A DNA stretch of 64,000 nt, taken from Bog-366 sp964501985. GTDB taxonomy: Bacteria; Acidobacteriota; Terriglobia; UBA7540. Shown piece after piece: positions 26,548 to 35,825 of this stretch; position 1 is the stretch's first letter; every line of letters starts with the position of its first letter. Both the position numbers and the translations under genes were made by a program. The stretch covers positions 11,324 to 75,323 of the forward strand of contig CAZCVY010000003.1 of the NCBI GenBank assembly GCA_964501985.1, written 5' to 3'. Below the pieces are notes generated by a model. It had not been told where the DNA came from. It ran no database searches and worked only from the letters and a program-made list of their open reading frames with translations.

Positions 26548-27918
26548 TTATGGTGTGCGAGCTTCCCAATGCAGCTCGATTTCCTCGAGAGTCCTGCCGC
26601 TGGTTTCCGGAACGACTTTCCAGGTAAATAGGATCATCGCGAGCGCCATCACCGCGAGGAAGCCGAAGGTCGCGCTGCCGCCGGTATTCTTGAACATCCA
26701 GGGAAAAAAGAGCACGACCAGGAAATTGGCGAGCCAGTTGGTGAATACCGCCGCCGACATGGCCAATCCGCGAATCCGACTGGGAAAAATCTCGGACATC
26801 AGAATCCAAAAGACCGGACCTATGCACCCGGCAAACGAAGCGATGAAGAGCAGAATTAGAATTAGCCCGACGAGCCCCTGAACCTTACCCACAAGAAATC
26901 CCGCGCTCAGTAGCGTCAGGGAGATCGTCATTCCGGTCGCTCCGGCGATGTAGAGCGGGCGACGACCGACGCGGTCGACGGTGAAAATAGCGACGAAGGT
27001 GAGGCCAAAATTGAGAAAGCCCATGATGAAGGTCTGAAACAGCGCCACGCCGATAGTGTTGCCTGCCGAACGCAGAATGATGGGAGCGTAATCGATGACG
27101 GTGTTGATGCCCGAGATCTGCACCAGAATCGCCAGCACGACGCCTACCAGCAACACCCGGCGGTACCGCGGCAGCAGCAGATCACGGAGCGAGGCGGCCT
27201 CCTCCTTGGCCGGCTGCTGCATTTCGCTGATTTCCTTTTCGGCGTTTTCGACGCCCCCGACCCGCACCAGTACGGCCGATGCCTCAGCACGCTTTCCCGC
27301 GTGAAAAAGCCAGCGAGGGCTTTCTGGTACCAGAAACAAAAGGCCGAAGAACAACACGGAGGGAATAACACCCGAGGCGAACATCCAACGCCAGTTATCC
27401 GGGCCCGCCCCCCGCAGCAAGTAGTTGATGAGATAGGAGACGAGGATTCCCGTGGTGATGGCCAGTTGGTTCAAGGCCACCATCCGCCCGCGCATGGCGT
27501 ATGGTGATACCTCGGCGATATAAAGGGGAGACACCATCGAGGCCGCGCCGACGGCCAGTCCGCCGACAATTCGCGCAGCAACAAACCACGAGAATGCAGG
27601 AGCGATCGCCGCAAGCACGCTGGTGAACGCGAACACCAGCGCGATGCTCACGAGGGTGCGCTTACGTCCGAGGGCATCGGCCAGCCGTCCGGCGAACATC
27701 GCGCCCAGCATGCAGCCTGCCAGCAACGAACTTACGCCCCATCCGAGTTGCAATTCGTTGAGCTGGAAATGCTCCTGCACGAACGGCGCGGCGCCGGAGA
27801 TGATGGCGATATCGAAGCCGAACATCATGCCGCCCAGGGCCGCCACCAAGCTCACCAGCAGCATGTACGCCGGTCGCGCGCGCCCGCTGGCTCGTTGTGC
27901 TGTTTTCGCTTCGATCAC
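26548..27918 (-). CDS. MFS sugar porter family transporter
   Basis: A 456-residue inner-membrane transporter with 12 predicted segments. Signatures of the sugar porter family are present: GFDIAIISGA, GRLADALGRKRTL, YIAEVSPYAMRGRMVALNQL, PESPRWLFHAGKRAEA, QISGINTVIDYAP, DRVGRRPLYIAG, SEIFPSRIRGLAMS and PETSGRTLEEIE. It should move a hexose or pentose by proton symport or facilitated diffusion. I chose GTG at 27918 because AAGGAG lies seven bases before it. The frame extends 12 codons upstream to an ATG without a ribosome site. It stands alone between two REP-like elements. Confidence 0.92.
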   Translation of the reverse strand: MIEAKTAQRASGRARPAYMLLVSLVAALGGMMFGFDIAIISGAAPFVQEHFQLNELQLGWGVSSLLAGCMLGAMFAGRLADALGRKRTLVSIALVFAFTSVLAAIAPAFSWFVAARIVGGLAVGAASMVSPLYIAEVSPYAMRGRMVALNQLAITTGILVSYLINYLLRGAGPDNWRWMFASGVIPSVLFFGLLFLVPESPRWLFHAGKRAEASAVLVRVGGVENAEKEISEMQQPAKEEAASLRDLLLPRYRRVLLVGVVLAILVQISGINTVIDYAPIILRSAGNTIGVALFQTFIMGFLNFGLTFVAIFTVDRVGRRPLYIAGATGMTISLTLLSAGFLVGKVQGLVGLILILLFIASFAGCIGPVFWILMSEIFPSRIRGLAMSAAVFTNWLANFLVVLFFPWMFKNTGGSATFGFLAVMALAMILFTWKVVPETSGRTLEEIELHWEARTP

Positions 27919-28082
27919 CTGGGGTCTCCTTCCGGCGGGCCGCCATTGAGACACCGCGGCAGGGCTCCGCGCAGAGTGCGTCAGCTTATCATTCGTGGGG
28001 GTTTTTGCCTAACGCGGGGGAACGGGAACGGTGGAACGCGGGAACGGGTATGCGGCTCGAAACGTGAAGGCGGAAACCGTGG

Positions 28083-28187
28083 AAGTAGCGCGGGCGTCCC
28101 GCCCGCTGGGGCGAGGGCATCCTGCCCGCGCATTCTTGGTGGGAGCGGGACGCTCCCACGACAGCGGGCGGGACGCCCGCGCTACTT
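28083..28187. repeat. REP-like cluster with 25-bp perfect inverted repeat and inner hairpins
   Basis: Arms at 28083-28107 and 28163-28187 are perfect reverse complements. Both contain GTAG in their own orientation, then a GCGGGCG/CGCCCGC stem. The 55-base centre includes another strong hairpin (GTGGGAGCG-GGA-CGCTCCCAC). The same layout, with matching centre, is found at 42319-42516, where it is interrupted by an inserted element. This copy is the uninterrupted version. Confidence 0.75.
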
Positions 28188-28237
28188 CTGCTCTTTCACA
28201 CTTGTGCGGTAAACCCATAGGGAACTGCGCGCTATTT

Positions 28238-29710
28238 TCAGGATACGGCTTCCGCGGCCGGTTGGTGGTATCCAAACAACGCGCGCTGCTTGATAACTTC
28301 GGCCGCCTGCGGGGGCAGGTACTGTTCCCATCCCGGCGTGCCATTTTGAATGGCGGCTAAGACCTCGTCGGGTAGCATGTGGAGTTGTCGTGAATCGAAG
28401 CTCTCCATGGCCTCGATCTCACCCCTTTCGCGCAAGTAGGCGAGCAGGTGTTGCAGGTGCGGAGCGACTTCCAGCGTCGAGGAAGTTGCCACTTTGCCGC
28501 CGGTGTGCGCGCGTGTGGGGTAAACGTACAGCCGCACATTTCCTTGAAAGAGGCGCCCCAGGCCTTCCAGGATGCCTCCGGGCAAGTTGGCGTAGTACTG
28601 CTCGTCGAACACCGCGCGCAGGGTGGGCACGCCCATGACGAATCCCAACCATTGTCGGGTGTAACGCCGCAGCGAGGTGGTGACGTTGTCGAATCGCCGG
28701 AAGTTGGTCACCATCACCGTTTTGCCCAGCGCGGCGAGCATATCGGCACGAGCGAGAAAATCGTGAGGGTCGATCCCATGGCCGGTGTCCAGATCCCGAA
28801 GCGTCATCCCCATGAGCACCACAGGGTCCACATTCACCTCAGGGATCTTACTAAACCGTTCTGCCGCGCCGTCCAACATATCAATCCCGACGTTGGTTAT
28901 GGGCCGGAATCTGCCCCGAAAGATGAGCACTGGTTTCTCGTAGAGGACCTCTGCCGGCTGCACCACATCTCCCTGCGCAGTAAACATCGTGGAGTCGGTC
29001 AAGTCCAACTCCACAAGTTGCAAACTCGCCAGGCGGTTGTCAATATGCTTAAAGGCCGGCCCGGAGAATTTGATCATGTCGATGTCCACGCGCAGCCGGC
29101 TAAGCCCTTCCATCAGCATTTTCATCAGCCCTTGCGAGTCGCGCTGGTGGAACGCCCCGTACACCAGGTTGACCCCCAGGACTCCCAGCGATTCCTGCTC
29201 GCCCACGGGGACCTGGTCGAGAAGGTTGACGTGGATCACGATCTCCGAATACGGCGCCCTGGGTTCGTGCTGGAAGCGCACGCCCATCCAGCCCTGCCCC
29301 GTCTGATTACGCGTGCGGCTGCGCGTCGCGACGGTGTCGGCAAAGACGAAGAAGCACGTACGCTCGCCGCGCACCGGGTCAAGGCGCTCGAGCAACTGCG
29401 CCCATTCGTGGTCCAGCATGGATTCCAGGCGGGCGCGGCTGACGTAGCGATCGGCGGCGCCATAAATGATGTCGCTGATCACCATGTCATAAGCCGACAT
29501 CGACTTGGCCACCGTAGCGGAGGCATGGCCCACGTGGAAAAACCAGCGCGCTACCTCCTGGCCGGCGCCGATCTCGGCAAAGGTCCCAAACGTCGCGGAA
29601 TCAAGATTGATGGCGAGGGCCTTCTCCTGCGTGCTCATTGCCGGGAGAGAGTTCGCGTGCGGAACTGCGGTTTGATCGAGTCCCATTTTGTGTTTTTGAC
29701 CCACCATCAT
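28238..29710 (-). CDS. conserved protein of unknown function (AEIGAGQEVARWFF family)
   Basis: A 490-residue soluble-looking protein with no signal peptide and no membrane segment. Characteristic stretches are TFAEIGAGQEVARWFFHVG, SMSAYDMVISDIIYGAADRY, CFFVFADTVATRS, GWMGVRFQHEP, VLGVNLVYGAFH, PVLIFRGRFRPITNVGIDML, MLAALGKTVMVTNFRRFDN and YPTRAHTGGKVA. I remember close relatives in Bacteroidetes and Acidobacteria carrying misleading names such as TonB receptor or nicotinate-nucleotide enzyme. Nothing in the sequence supports either, since there is no barrel and no nucleotidyl-transferase HxGH motif. Several in-frame ATGs occur in the first 26 codons and none has a strong ribosome site, so the start is uncertain. 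Confidence 0.8.
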   Translation of the reverse strand: MMVGQKHKMGLDQTAVPHANSLPAMSTQEKALAINLDSATFGTFAEIGAGQEVARWFFHVGHASATVAKSMSAYDMVISDIIYGAADRYVSRARLESMLDHEWAQLLERLDPVRGERTCFFVFADTVATRSRTRNQTGQGWMGVRFQHEPRAPYSEIVIHVNLLDQVPVGEQESLGVLGVNLVYGAFHQRDSQGLMKMLMEGLSRLRVDIDMIKFSGPAFKHIDNRLASLQLVELDLTDSTMFTAQGDVVQPAEVLYEKPVLIFRGRFRPITNVGIDMLDGAAERFSKIPEVNVDPVVLMGMTLRDLDTGHGIDPHDFLARADMLAALGKTVMVTNFRRFDNVTTSLRRYTRQWLGFVMGVPTLRAVFDEQYYANLPGGILEGLGRLFQGNVRLYVYPTRAHTGGKVATSSTLEVAPHLQHLLAYLRERGEIEAMESFDSRQLHMLPDEVLAAIQNGTPGWEQYLPPQAAEVIKQRALFGYHQPAAEAVS

Positions 29711-29821
29711 TTTAGCCGATGAGATGCCTTTCCGTCGATGAGGTAGAAGGCCCGGAATCTCCCCTTGATTATTGACAGGAGCAGGCGTAAGATGCGTTGT
29801 CGATAACTGAGGGGAGTGTGA

Positions 29822-30151
29822 ATGAGCAAACCAACCGATCTCGTCCAGGGCACTCTGGACCTCTTAATTCTAAAAACTATCGCGCTTGAACCCCTGCACG
29901 GGTGGGGCATCGCGCAGCGCATCCGGCAGGTGTCCAAGGAAGTCCTCCAGGTGAACCAGGGAGCCCTTTATCCCGCTCTTCATCGCCTGGAGCAAAGCGG
30001 GTGGATCAGGGCGAAGTGGGGCGAGTCTGACAACAACCGCCACGCGAAGTTCTATTCGCTGACGCCCGCGGGGCGCAAGTATTTGGAAAATGAACAGGCC
30101 AACTGGGCAAGACTTTCCGCCGCCATTGGTTTGGTGCTGGAGACAAGCTGA
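29822..30151 (+). CDS. PadR-family transcriptional regulator
   Basis: A 109-residue winged-helix DNA-binding protein. TDLVQGTLDLLILKTIALEP, LHGWGIAQRIRQ, VNQGALYPALHRLEQSGWIR and KFYSLTPAGRKYLE are the standard PadR sequence, with recognition helix around residues 45-60. GAGGGGAG lies just upstream of the ATG. In Acidobacteria such genes typically sit directly upstream of ADOP permeases, as here: four follow on the same strand, the first about 80 bases later. It probably represses its own operon in response to an unknown small molecule, which is inference from the family. Confidence 0.92.
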   Translation: MSKPTDLVQGTLDLLILKTIALEPLHGWGIAQRIRQVSKEVLQVNQGALYPALHRLEQSGWIRAKWGESDNNRHAKFYSLTPAGRKYLENEQANWARLSAAIGLVLETS

Positions 30152-30186
30152 GGATTGCCGATTGTTGATTGTCGATTGCCGATTGA
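30152..30186 (+). repeat. short heptamer repeat (GATTGNN)
   Basis: Just after the PadR stop, four imperfect units of seven bases follow each other (GATTGCC, GATTGTT, GATTGTC, GATTGCC). Similar degenerate heptamer runs occur at several other intergenic sites in the window. Confidence 0.6.
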
Positions 30187-30232
30187 AAACCGTGCTCGGC
30201 ACGCCTCAGAAGAAACAACCACGGGTGAGTTA

Positions 30233-32905
30233 ATGCGCTGGCTCTACAAATTTCCGCTGCGACTCCGCTCACTGTTCAAGCGCTCCCGCGTCGAACACGA
30301 GCTTAGCGACGAACTTCGATTCCATTTGGAAAGACTGGCGGAGGAGAACGTTTCGCGCGGGATGACCCCGAAGGAAGCCCGGTTCGCCGCCCTGCGCGAA
30401 CTGGGCGGGGTTGAGCAAATCAAAGAGGAGCGCCGCGACATGCGCAAGGTAAATTACCTCGAAAACTTCTTGCAAGATGTCCGCTACGGCCTGCGGGTGC
30501 TCGGGAGGAATCCCGGCTTTGCCTCTGCCGCGATCCTTACTCTGGCGCTCGGGATTGGCGCAACCACGGCGATCTTCAGCATCGTGGACGCCGTGATGCT
30601 CAAGCCGCTGCCCTTTCCCACCGCCGACCGCTTGGTCCGAGTCAGGTCGGTGATAGCCGCGACGGGTCATGGCGATTCGGCGTCCTACCCGGATTTTCTT
30701 GATTGGCGGGCGCGGAACCACGTCTTCGAGGGCATGGCGGCTTTTCGCACGGGCGACTTCACTCTGGTCGGCCCCCGTGAACCGCTCCATTTGCAAGGGG
30801 CGGTGGTGTCCGCGCAATTATTTTCACTGCTCGGAGTGAAGCCGGCGCTCGGGCGTATTTTTCTGCCCGATGATGACAACCCCAGCACGGTGAGTGGCAC
30901 CGATCCTGTCATCTTGAGCTACGGCCTGTGGCAGCGGGAGTTCAGTTCAGACGCGTCGGTGCTGGGGCGCACGATTCAACTCGGGGACCAACCCTTCACC
31001 GTGGTCGGAGTCGTGCCGGCGGGATTCCAATACCCCATTCAGGCGGACCCTATCGAGCTGTGGGCCACGATCGCGGCTGACGCCCGTGGTTCGTACGCGA
31101 TGACGAACCAACGGGGCGCGCACTATCTCGATGTTGCCGGCCTGCTGAAACCCGGGGTCGAGATCGCGCGGGCGCAAGCCGAGATGGCCGCGATTGCAGG
31201 CGCGTTAAGCAAACAGCATCCCGAAAACAAGCCGCGGACCGCGCAGGTCGTGCCGGAAATCCAAGGCGCCATCGGCCCTCTTCGCACGCCGCTGCTCGTC
31301 CTGCTGGGGGCGGTTGGCTGCGTCCTGCTGATCGTCTGTGTCAACGTGGCTAACCTGCTGTTGGCACGGGCCACCGGGCGGCACAAGGAAATGGCTCTCC
31401 GGGCCGCCCTCGGCGCCAGCCGACGGCGAGCCACTCGCCAACTGCTCACAGAGAGTGTAGCGTTAGGCCTGCTGGGCGGTGGGCTCGGCCTGGTGCTGGC
31501 GATAGCGTCGCTCCGGATACTCGTGCGGCTCATCCCGGCCGAGGTGCCGCGCCTGAACGCCATTGGCCTTGACCTTCATTTGCTCGGCTTTGCCTTTCTC
31601 GTGTCGCTCGTGGCGGGAATTCTCTTTGGCCTCGCGCCCGCACTGCGGGTTTCAAAGATAAGCCTGACCGAATCGCTCAATGAGAGCGGTCGGGGCGCGG
31701 GAGGCGGAGGCAGAGAGCACAGCCGCCTGCGCGATTTTCTGGTGGTAAGCGAGGTTGCCCTAGCGATCGTTTTGCTGCTCGGCGCCGGCCTGTTGATTCA
31801 GAGTTTTTTTAATCTCACGCGCGTCAATCCGGGTTTCAATCCCGATCACGTCTTGACCTTTCAACTCGATTCCCCTGCGGGCAAGCCGGCCACGCAGATA
31901 CCCGCATTCATTCGCGAGGTTGTTGCGAGCATGAGAGCGCTTCCGGGGGTTATCTCGGCCAGTGCGGTCGCGTCGCTGCCCCTGACCGGAGACAACATCG
32001 GGTCAAGCTTTGAAATTCAGGACGAGCCAACGCCCATGGGGTCGCGGCCCATGGCTGATTTCAACGCGGTGGAACCGAATTATTTTGGAACGCTAGGCAT
32101 CGCCCTCGTTGCCGGGCGGGACTTTACCGAACGGGACGATTCGAAGTCTGCGCCGGTGGTGATTATCAATCGCACCCTGGCGCGGCGCTTCTTCCCCAAC
32201 CAGAATCCGATTGGGCAGCACCTGCGGCCCGGCATCGGCAATGGCTACGGCCCAGGCGAGTTGCCGATCCGCGAAATCGTCGGCGTGATCGAGGACGTGA
32301 AGCAGAGCGGCTTGGGCGACGATGCCTCTCCCGAAATATATGCCCCGCAAGCGCAGAGCCCCTTTGGCACCATGATTCTCGTAGTCCGCACTGCCAATGA
32401 TCCCCGCACCATTGTGGAAGCGGCTCGCCGGCGGGTGCTAACCCTGGACAAGAACACACCCATTTATCACGTGGAGACCCTTGACCAATTCTTCGCACAG
32501 TCAGTGGAAGTGCCGAGGTTCATCACCGCGCTCCTCGGTGGCTTTGCCGGTTTGGCGCTGGTTTTGGCCTGTCTGGGTATCTACGGTGTGATTTCATACA
32601 CGGTCGCCCAACGCACGCGCGAGATCGGCATTCGCCTGGCTGTCGGGGCGCACAGTGGCGATGTTCTCTGGATGGTTATTCGAGAAGGCCTGCGCCCAGC
32701 TCTGGCGGGCATAGTGATTGGAATTCTCGGCGCGCTGCGGTTAACGCGTCTTTTGTCCAGCCTGCTGTTTGGTATCAGGTCGGCTGACCCCGTCACCTTT
32801 GCCGCAGTCGCAGTGATTCTGACCGGCGTGGCGCTCCTGGCATGTTACATCCCCGCGCGCCGGGCGACGAAGGTCGAGCCCATGGTGGCGCTGAGGTACG
32901 AATGA
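30233..32905 (+). CDS. ADOP-family ABC transporter permease, copy 1
   Basis: An 890-residue permease of the MacB/FtsX fold without its own ATPase. A charged N-terminal prefix (ELSDELRFHLERLAEEN, PKEARFAALRELGG, IKEERRDMR) is followed by TM1 near residue 80 and a long periplasmic domain (about 105-340). Three TM segments with the FtsX core lie near 355-480 (GCVLLIVCVNVANLLLARAT, EMALRAALGASRRRATRQLL). Then come a second periplasmic domain and a second FtsX core (790-885, ACLGIYGVISYTVAQRTREI). I chose the ATG at 30233 because all four copies begin MRW-YK there. The frame upstream to 30155 runs through heptamer repeat. Function is unknown and no partner ATPase is nearby. Confidence 0.9.
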   Translation: MRWLYKFPLRLRSLFKRSRVEHELSDELRFHLERLAEENVSRGMTPKEARFAALRELGGVEQIKEERRDMRKVNYLENFLQDVRYGLRVLGRNPGFASAAILTLALGIGATTAIFSIVDAVMLKPLPFPTADRLVRVRSVIAATGHGDSASYPDFLDWRARNHVFEGMAAFRTGDFTLVGPREPLHLQGAVVSAQLFSLLGVKPALGRIFLPDDDNPSTVSGTDPVILSYGLWQREFSSDASVLGRTIQLGDQPFTVVGVVPAGFQYPIQADPIELWATIAADARGSYAMTNQRGAHYLDVAGLLKPGVEIARAQAEMAAIAGALSKQHPENKPRTAQVVPEIQGAIGPLRTPLLVLLGAVGCVLLIVCVNVANLLLARATGRHKEMALRAALGASRRRATRQLLTESVALGLLGGGLGLVLAIASLRILVRLIPAEVPRLNAIGLDLHLLGFAFLVSLVAGILFGLAPALRVSKISLTESLNESGRGAGGGGREHSRLRDFLVVSEVALAIVLLLGAGLLIQSFFNLTRVNPGFNPDHVLTFQLDSPAGKPATQIPAFIREVVASMRALPGVISASAVASLPLTGDNIGSSFEIQDEPTPMGSRPMADFNAVEPNYFGTLGIALVAGRDFTERDDSKSAPVVIINRTLARRFFPNQNPIGQHLRPGIGNGYGPGELPIREIVGVIEDVKQSGLGDDASPEIYAPQAQSPFGTMILVVRTANDPRTIVEAARRRVLTLDKNTPIYHVETLDQFFAQSVEVPRFITALLGGFAGLALVLACLGIYGVISYTVAQRTREIGIRLAVGAHSGDVLWMVIREGLRPALAGIVIGILGALRLTRLLSSLLFGIRSADPVTFAAVAVILTGVALLACYIPARRATKVEPMVALRYE

Positions 32906-33013
32906 AGTTGTCGATCATCAGTTTTTAGTTTAAGGCGGCTGCAGTGGGGCGGGGGGAACTGAAAACTGTCGACTGATTACCGACGACTGAGAACTGATGA
33001 CTGAGGACCTCCT
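32906..33013 (+). repeat. intergenic heptamer-repeat leader between permeases 1 and 2
   Basis: The spacer ends with a string of seven-base units (AACTGAA, AACTGTC, GACTGAT ... GACTGAG, AACTGAT, GACTGAG) directly before the start of permease 2. The last part is nearly identical to the leader of permease 4 (GACTGAGAACTGATGACTGA in both). Confidence 0.7.
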
Positions 33014-35740
33014 ATGCGCTGGGTTTACAAATTTCCGCTACGGTTTCGCTCGCTGCTCCGTAGACGCCGCGTCGAGACGGAGCTGAGCGATGAACTCCGC
33101 TTCCACTTGGAAAAGCTGACGGAGGAAAACATTTCCAAAGGGATGACGCCCGAGGAAGCCCGTTACACGGCCCTGCGCGAACTGGGCGGCGTCGACCAAA
33201 TCAAAGAGGAGTGCCGCGACATGCGAAGGGTGAGTTTCTTTGAAAACCTCATTCAGGACGCTCGCTACGGGTTGCGAATGCTGGCGAAGAACCCCGGCGT
33301 TACCACCGTGACCCTGCTTTCTCTCGCGCTCGGCATCGGAGCTAACACCGCCATTTTCAGCCTGCTGAATGCGGTGGCGCTCGAGTCGCTGCCGGTAAAG
33401 CACCCGGAACAGTTGGTGCAGTTTTCCGAAACCTACCCGGATGGCAGCGAAAACTCCAACATGTCCTTCCCGTATTTCGAGCGCATGAGCGACCGTAATC
33501 AGAGCCTGTCCAACATCTTCGCGTTTAACGAAATAGGGCGCGTCGACGTGGGCTTCGGCGGAAAGGCAGATCTGGCGCTCGGCCAGGTCGCCACCGGGGA
33601 TTATTTCTCAACCTTGGGCTTGACGCCCGCCGCGGGTCGCTTCTTCACCGAGGAGGACGACAAGGCTCGCAGCCCGGTCACCGTCATCAGCTATGAGCTA
33701 TGGCAGCGGCGTTTTGGCGGCGATCCGTCGATTGTCGGCAAAACCATCACGGTGAACCAAGCTCCGCTGACCGTCGTCGGCGTCACGCCCGCGGCGTTCT
33801 TAGGGCTTCAGGTCGGCGACTCACCCGACATCACGGCGCCGATGACGCTGCTCGGCCAGTTGACGCCCGGACCGCCGGACTGGGACGGGGCCTTTGATAC
33901 ATGGATCCAGATCATGGGTCGGCTCAAATCGGGAGTAACCGTGCAGCAAGCCCAGGCCGAATTCGACACGATCCATCATCAAGTGCTAAGGGATTTCGCA
34001 CCTACGGCACCTCCGGACCAACAACAGTACATGGCGCGGATGCTCGCGAGTTCGCGGCTGAACGTCAAGCCTGCCGCCAAGGGGTTCGAATGGGGCTTGC
34101 GGCATGACTTCACGCTGCCGCTTCAGATTCTGATGATGATGGTTGGCGTGGTCCTGCTGATTGCCTGCGCCAACGTGGCCAACCTGCTGCTGGCACGCGC
34201 GACCACCCGCCAGAAGGAAATCGCCGTGCGCCTTGCCATCGGCGCCGGACGCGCTCGCTTGCTCCGCCAATTGCTCACCGAGAGCGTTCTGCTGGCTGCG
34301 ATCGGCGGGGTTCTGGGGTTTCTAGCAGCATGGTGGGGCAGCCAACTTCTGCTACGCATGGTCTCAACCGGCGATTCACCGCTCCCCGTGCACCTTGCCC
34401 CCGACCTTCGCACGCTGGCCTTTACAGCCGGAGTCTCCCTTTTGACCGGAGTTCTGTTCGGACTGGCGCCGGCGCTGCGGGCGACGCGGGTTGACCTAAC
34501 ACCTTCGCTGAAGGAGGGGCGGGGGCAGTTCGCCGGCAAAGGCCGGACGTGGGCCTTCGGTCTGGACAGAATCATGGTGGCCGCACAGATTGCGCTTTCG
34601 CTCACGCTGGTGGTGGGCGCCGGGCTTTTCGTGCGGAGTTTGCAGAAACTCTGGGCGATTGATCCGGGATACGATCGACGCGACGTCCTGATGTTCTCGC
34701 TTGACCCCCGCCTGGCGGGCTACAGAGACAATATCAAGTTGGCCGGCCTTTATCAGCAAGTGTTGAGCGGTCTCCGAACGCTTCCGGGAGTTCGTTCCGC
34801 GGCCTTGTCGCTCGTTCGGCCGGTCGACGATGAGGCTTACTGGGTGAACGGCATCGGCGCGATCGACGGCCGCAAGTTGGCGGAAAACGAAACCATTCGC
34901 ATCGCCGTGAACGCCTTAAGCCCCGGTTACTTTTCCACCCTGGGAACCCCGATGCTGCTCGGGCGCGAGTTTGGTCCTGAGGATAACGCAAAGTCGCCGC
35001 AGGTCGCGATTGTGAGCGAGGTTCTGGCGCGGCGCTGTTTCGGCAATGAGAATCCTCTTGGGCACCACACCACCCGGCATGGAGGCGACCCATTTGAAAT
35101 TGTCGGGGTTGTGAAGGACTCGCGCTACGGCCGCGTGACGGACGCGCCGCGAAGTGTCCTTTGCACCCCCTTCTTTCAATTGAGCCTGGCGGATGTTTAC
35201 TTCTCGACGACGTTTGAGGTCCGATACCGCGGCGGCCTGGCGGTGATACTCGATGAGGTGCGCCGGCAGATACACTCGATCGATCCGAACCTGCCGCTCT
35301 TCCGCGTGAAGACCTTGGAGATTCAAACGCGCGATTCGTTCGTGGAGGAGCGCTTGATCGCCACACTGTCCACCTTTTTCGGTTTACTCGCCGTGCTGCT
35401 GGCCTGCATCGGGCTCTACGGGACCATGGCCTTCGGTGTGGCCCGGCGAACAGGCGAGATCGGTGTGCGCATGGCGCTGGGAGCACGACAACGCGACGTG
35501 CTGTGGATGGTCCTGCGCGAAACGCTTCTGGTGGTTGCAGCAGGCGTGGCAATTGGCTTCCCGTGTGCGATTGCAGCGGCGCGATTGCTGGCCAGTCAGC
35601 TTTACGGCGTAAAGCCCACCGACGGGGTAGCCCTATTGAGCGGATGCTCGCTGCTGGTAGGGGTTGCCCTCTTTGCGGGATACCTGCCGGCAAAACGGGC
35701 GTCGAATGTAGATCCCATGGTGGCGCTGCGACACGAATGA
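33014..35740 (+). CDS. ADOP-family ABC transporter permease, copy 2
   Basis: A 908-residue paralogue of copy 1 with the same architecture: prefix ETELSDELRFHLEKLTEENI, TM1 near residue 80 (LLSLALGIGANTAIFSLLNA), a periplasmic domain with a PAAGRFFTEEDDKARSPVTV stretch, FtsX core 1 (GVVLLIACANVANLLLARAT, EIAVRLAIGAGRARLLRQLL) and FtsX core 2 (ACIGLYGTMAFGVARRTGEI, GVRMALGARQRDVLWMVLRE). CCTCCT lies immediately before the ATG, which is not a good ribosome site, so coupling to the upstream gene is possible. The first periplasmic domain diverges strongly from copies 1, 3 and 4. Confidence 0.9.
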   Translation: MRWVYKFPLRFRSLLRRRRVETELSDELRFHLEKLTEENISKGMTPEEARYTALRELGGVDQIKEECRDMRRVSFFENLIQDARYGLRMLAKNPGVTTVTLLSLALGIGANTAIFSLLNAVALESLPVKHPEQLVQFSETYPDGSENSNMSFPYFERMSDRNQSLSNIFAFNEIGRVDVGFGGKADLALGQVATGDYFSTLGLTPAAGRFFTEEDDKARSPVTVISYELWQRRFGGDPSIVGKTITVNQAPLTVVGVTPAAFLGLQVGDSPDITAPMTLLGQLTPGPPDWDGAFDTWIQIMGRLKSGVTVQQAQAEFDTIHHQVLRDFAPTAPPDQQQYMARMLASSRLNVKPAAKGFEWGLRHDFTLPLQILMMMVGVVLLIACANVANLLLARATTRQKEIAVRLAIGAGRARLLRQLLTESVLLAAIGGVLGFLAAWWGSQLLLRMVSTGDSPLPVHLAPDLRTLAFTAGVSLLTGVLFGLAPALRATRVDLTPSLKEGRGQFAGKGRTWAFGLDRIMVAAQIALSLTLVVGAGLFVRSLQKLWAIDPGYDRRDVLMFSLDPRLAGYRDNIKLAGLYQQVLSGLRTLPGVRSAALSLVRPVDDEAYWVNGIGAIDGRKLAENETIRIAVNALSPGYFSTLGTPMLLGREFGPEDNAKSPQVAIVSEVLARRCFGNENPLGHHTTRHGGDPFEIVGVVKDSRYGRVTDAPRSVLCTPFFQLSLADVYFSTTFEVRYRGGLAVILDEVRRQIHSIDPNLPLFRVKTLEIQTRDSFVEERLIATLSTFFGLLAVLLACIGLYGTMAFGVARRTGEIGVRMALGARQRDVLWMVLRETLLVVAAGVAIGFPCAIAAARLLASQLYGVKPTDGVALLSGCSLLVGVALFAGYLPAKRASNVDPMVALRHE

Positions 35741-35825
35741 CTGTTAGTTTGTGATTTGTGACTTGCGATTGGTGATTGAGCACCGCGCTTGGCGCCCCAC
35801 GCGAGGAACAATCACGGGTGAATTG
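35741..35825 (+). repeat. intergenic leader between permeases 2 and 3
   Basis: A heptamer-like stretch (GTGATTT, GTGACTT, GCGATTG, GTGATTG) leads into a sequence resembling the leader of permease 1. Both contain GATTGA...CCG.GCT.GGC followed by ACAA(C/T)CACGGGTGA(G/A)TT just before the ATG. Confidence 0.65.

Noticed and set aside
28238..29710. Calling the unknown-function gene a TonB receptor or nicotinate-nucleotide enzyme
   Set aside because: No plug or barrel and no nucleotidyl-transferase motif is present.
28448..29722. 424-codon plus-strand frame opposite the unknown-function gene
   Set aside because: The minus-strand protein has conserved blocks I recognise from other phyla. The plus-strand product has none.
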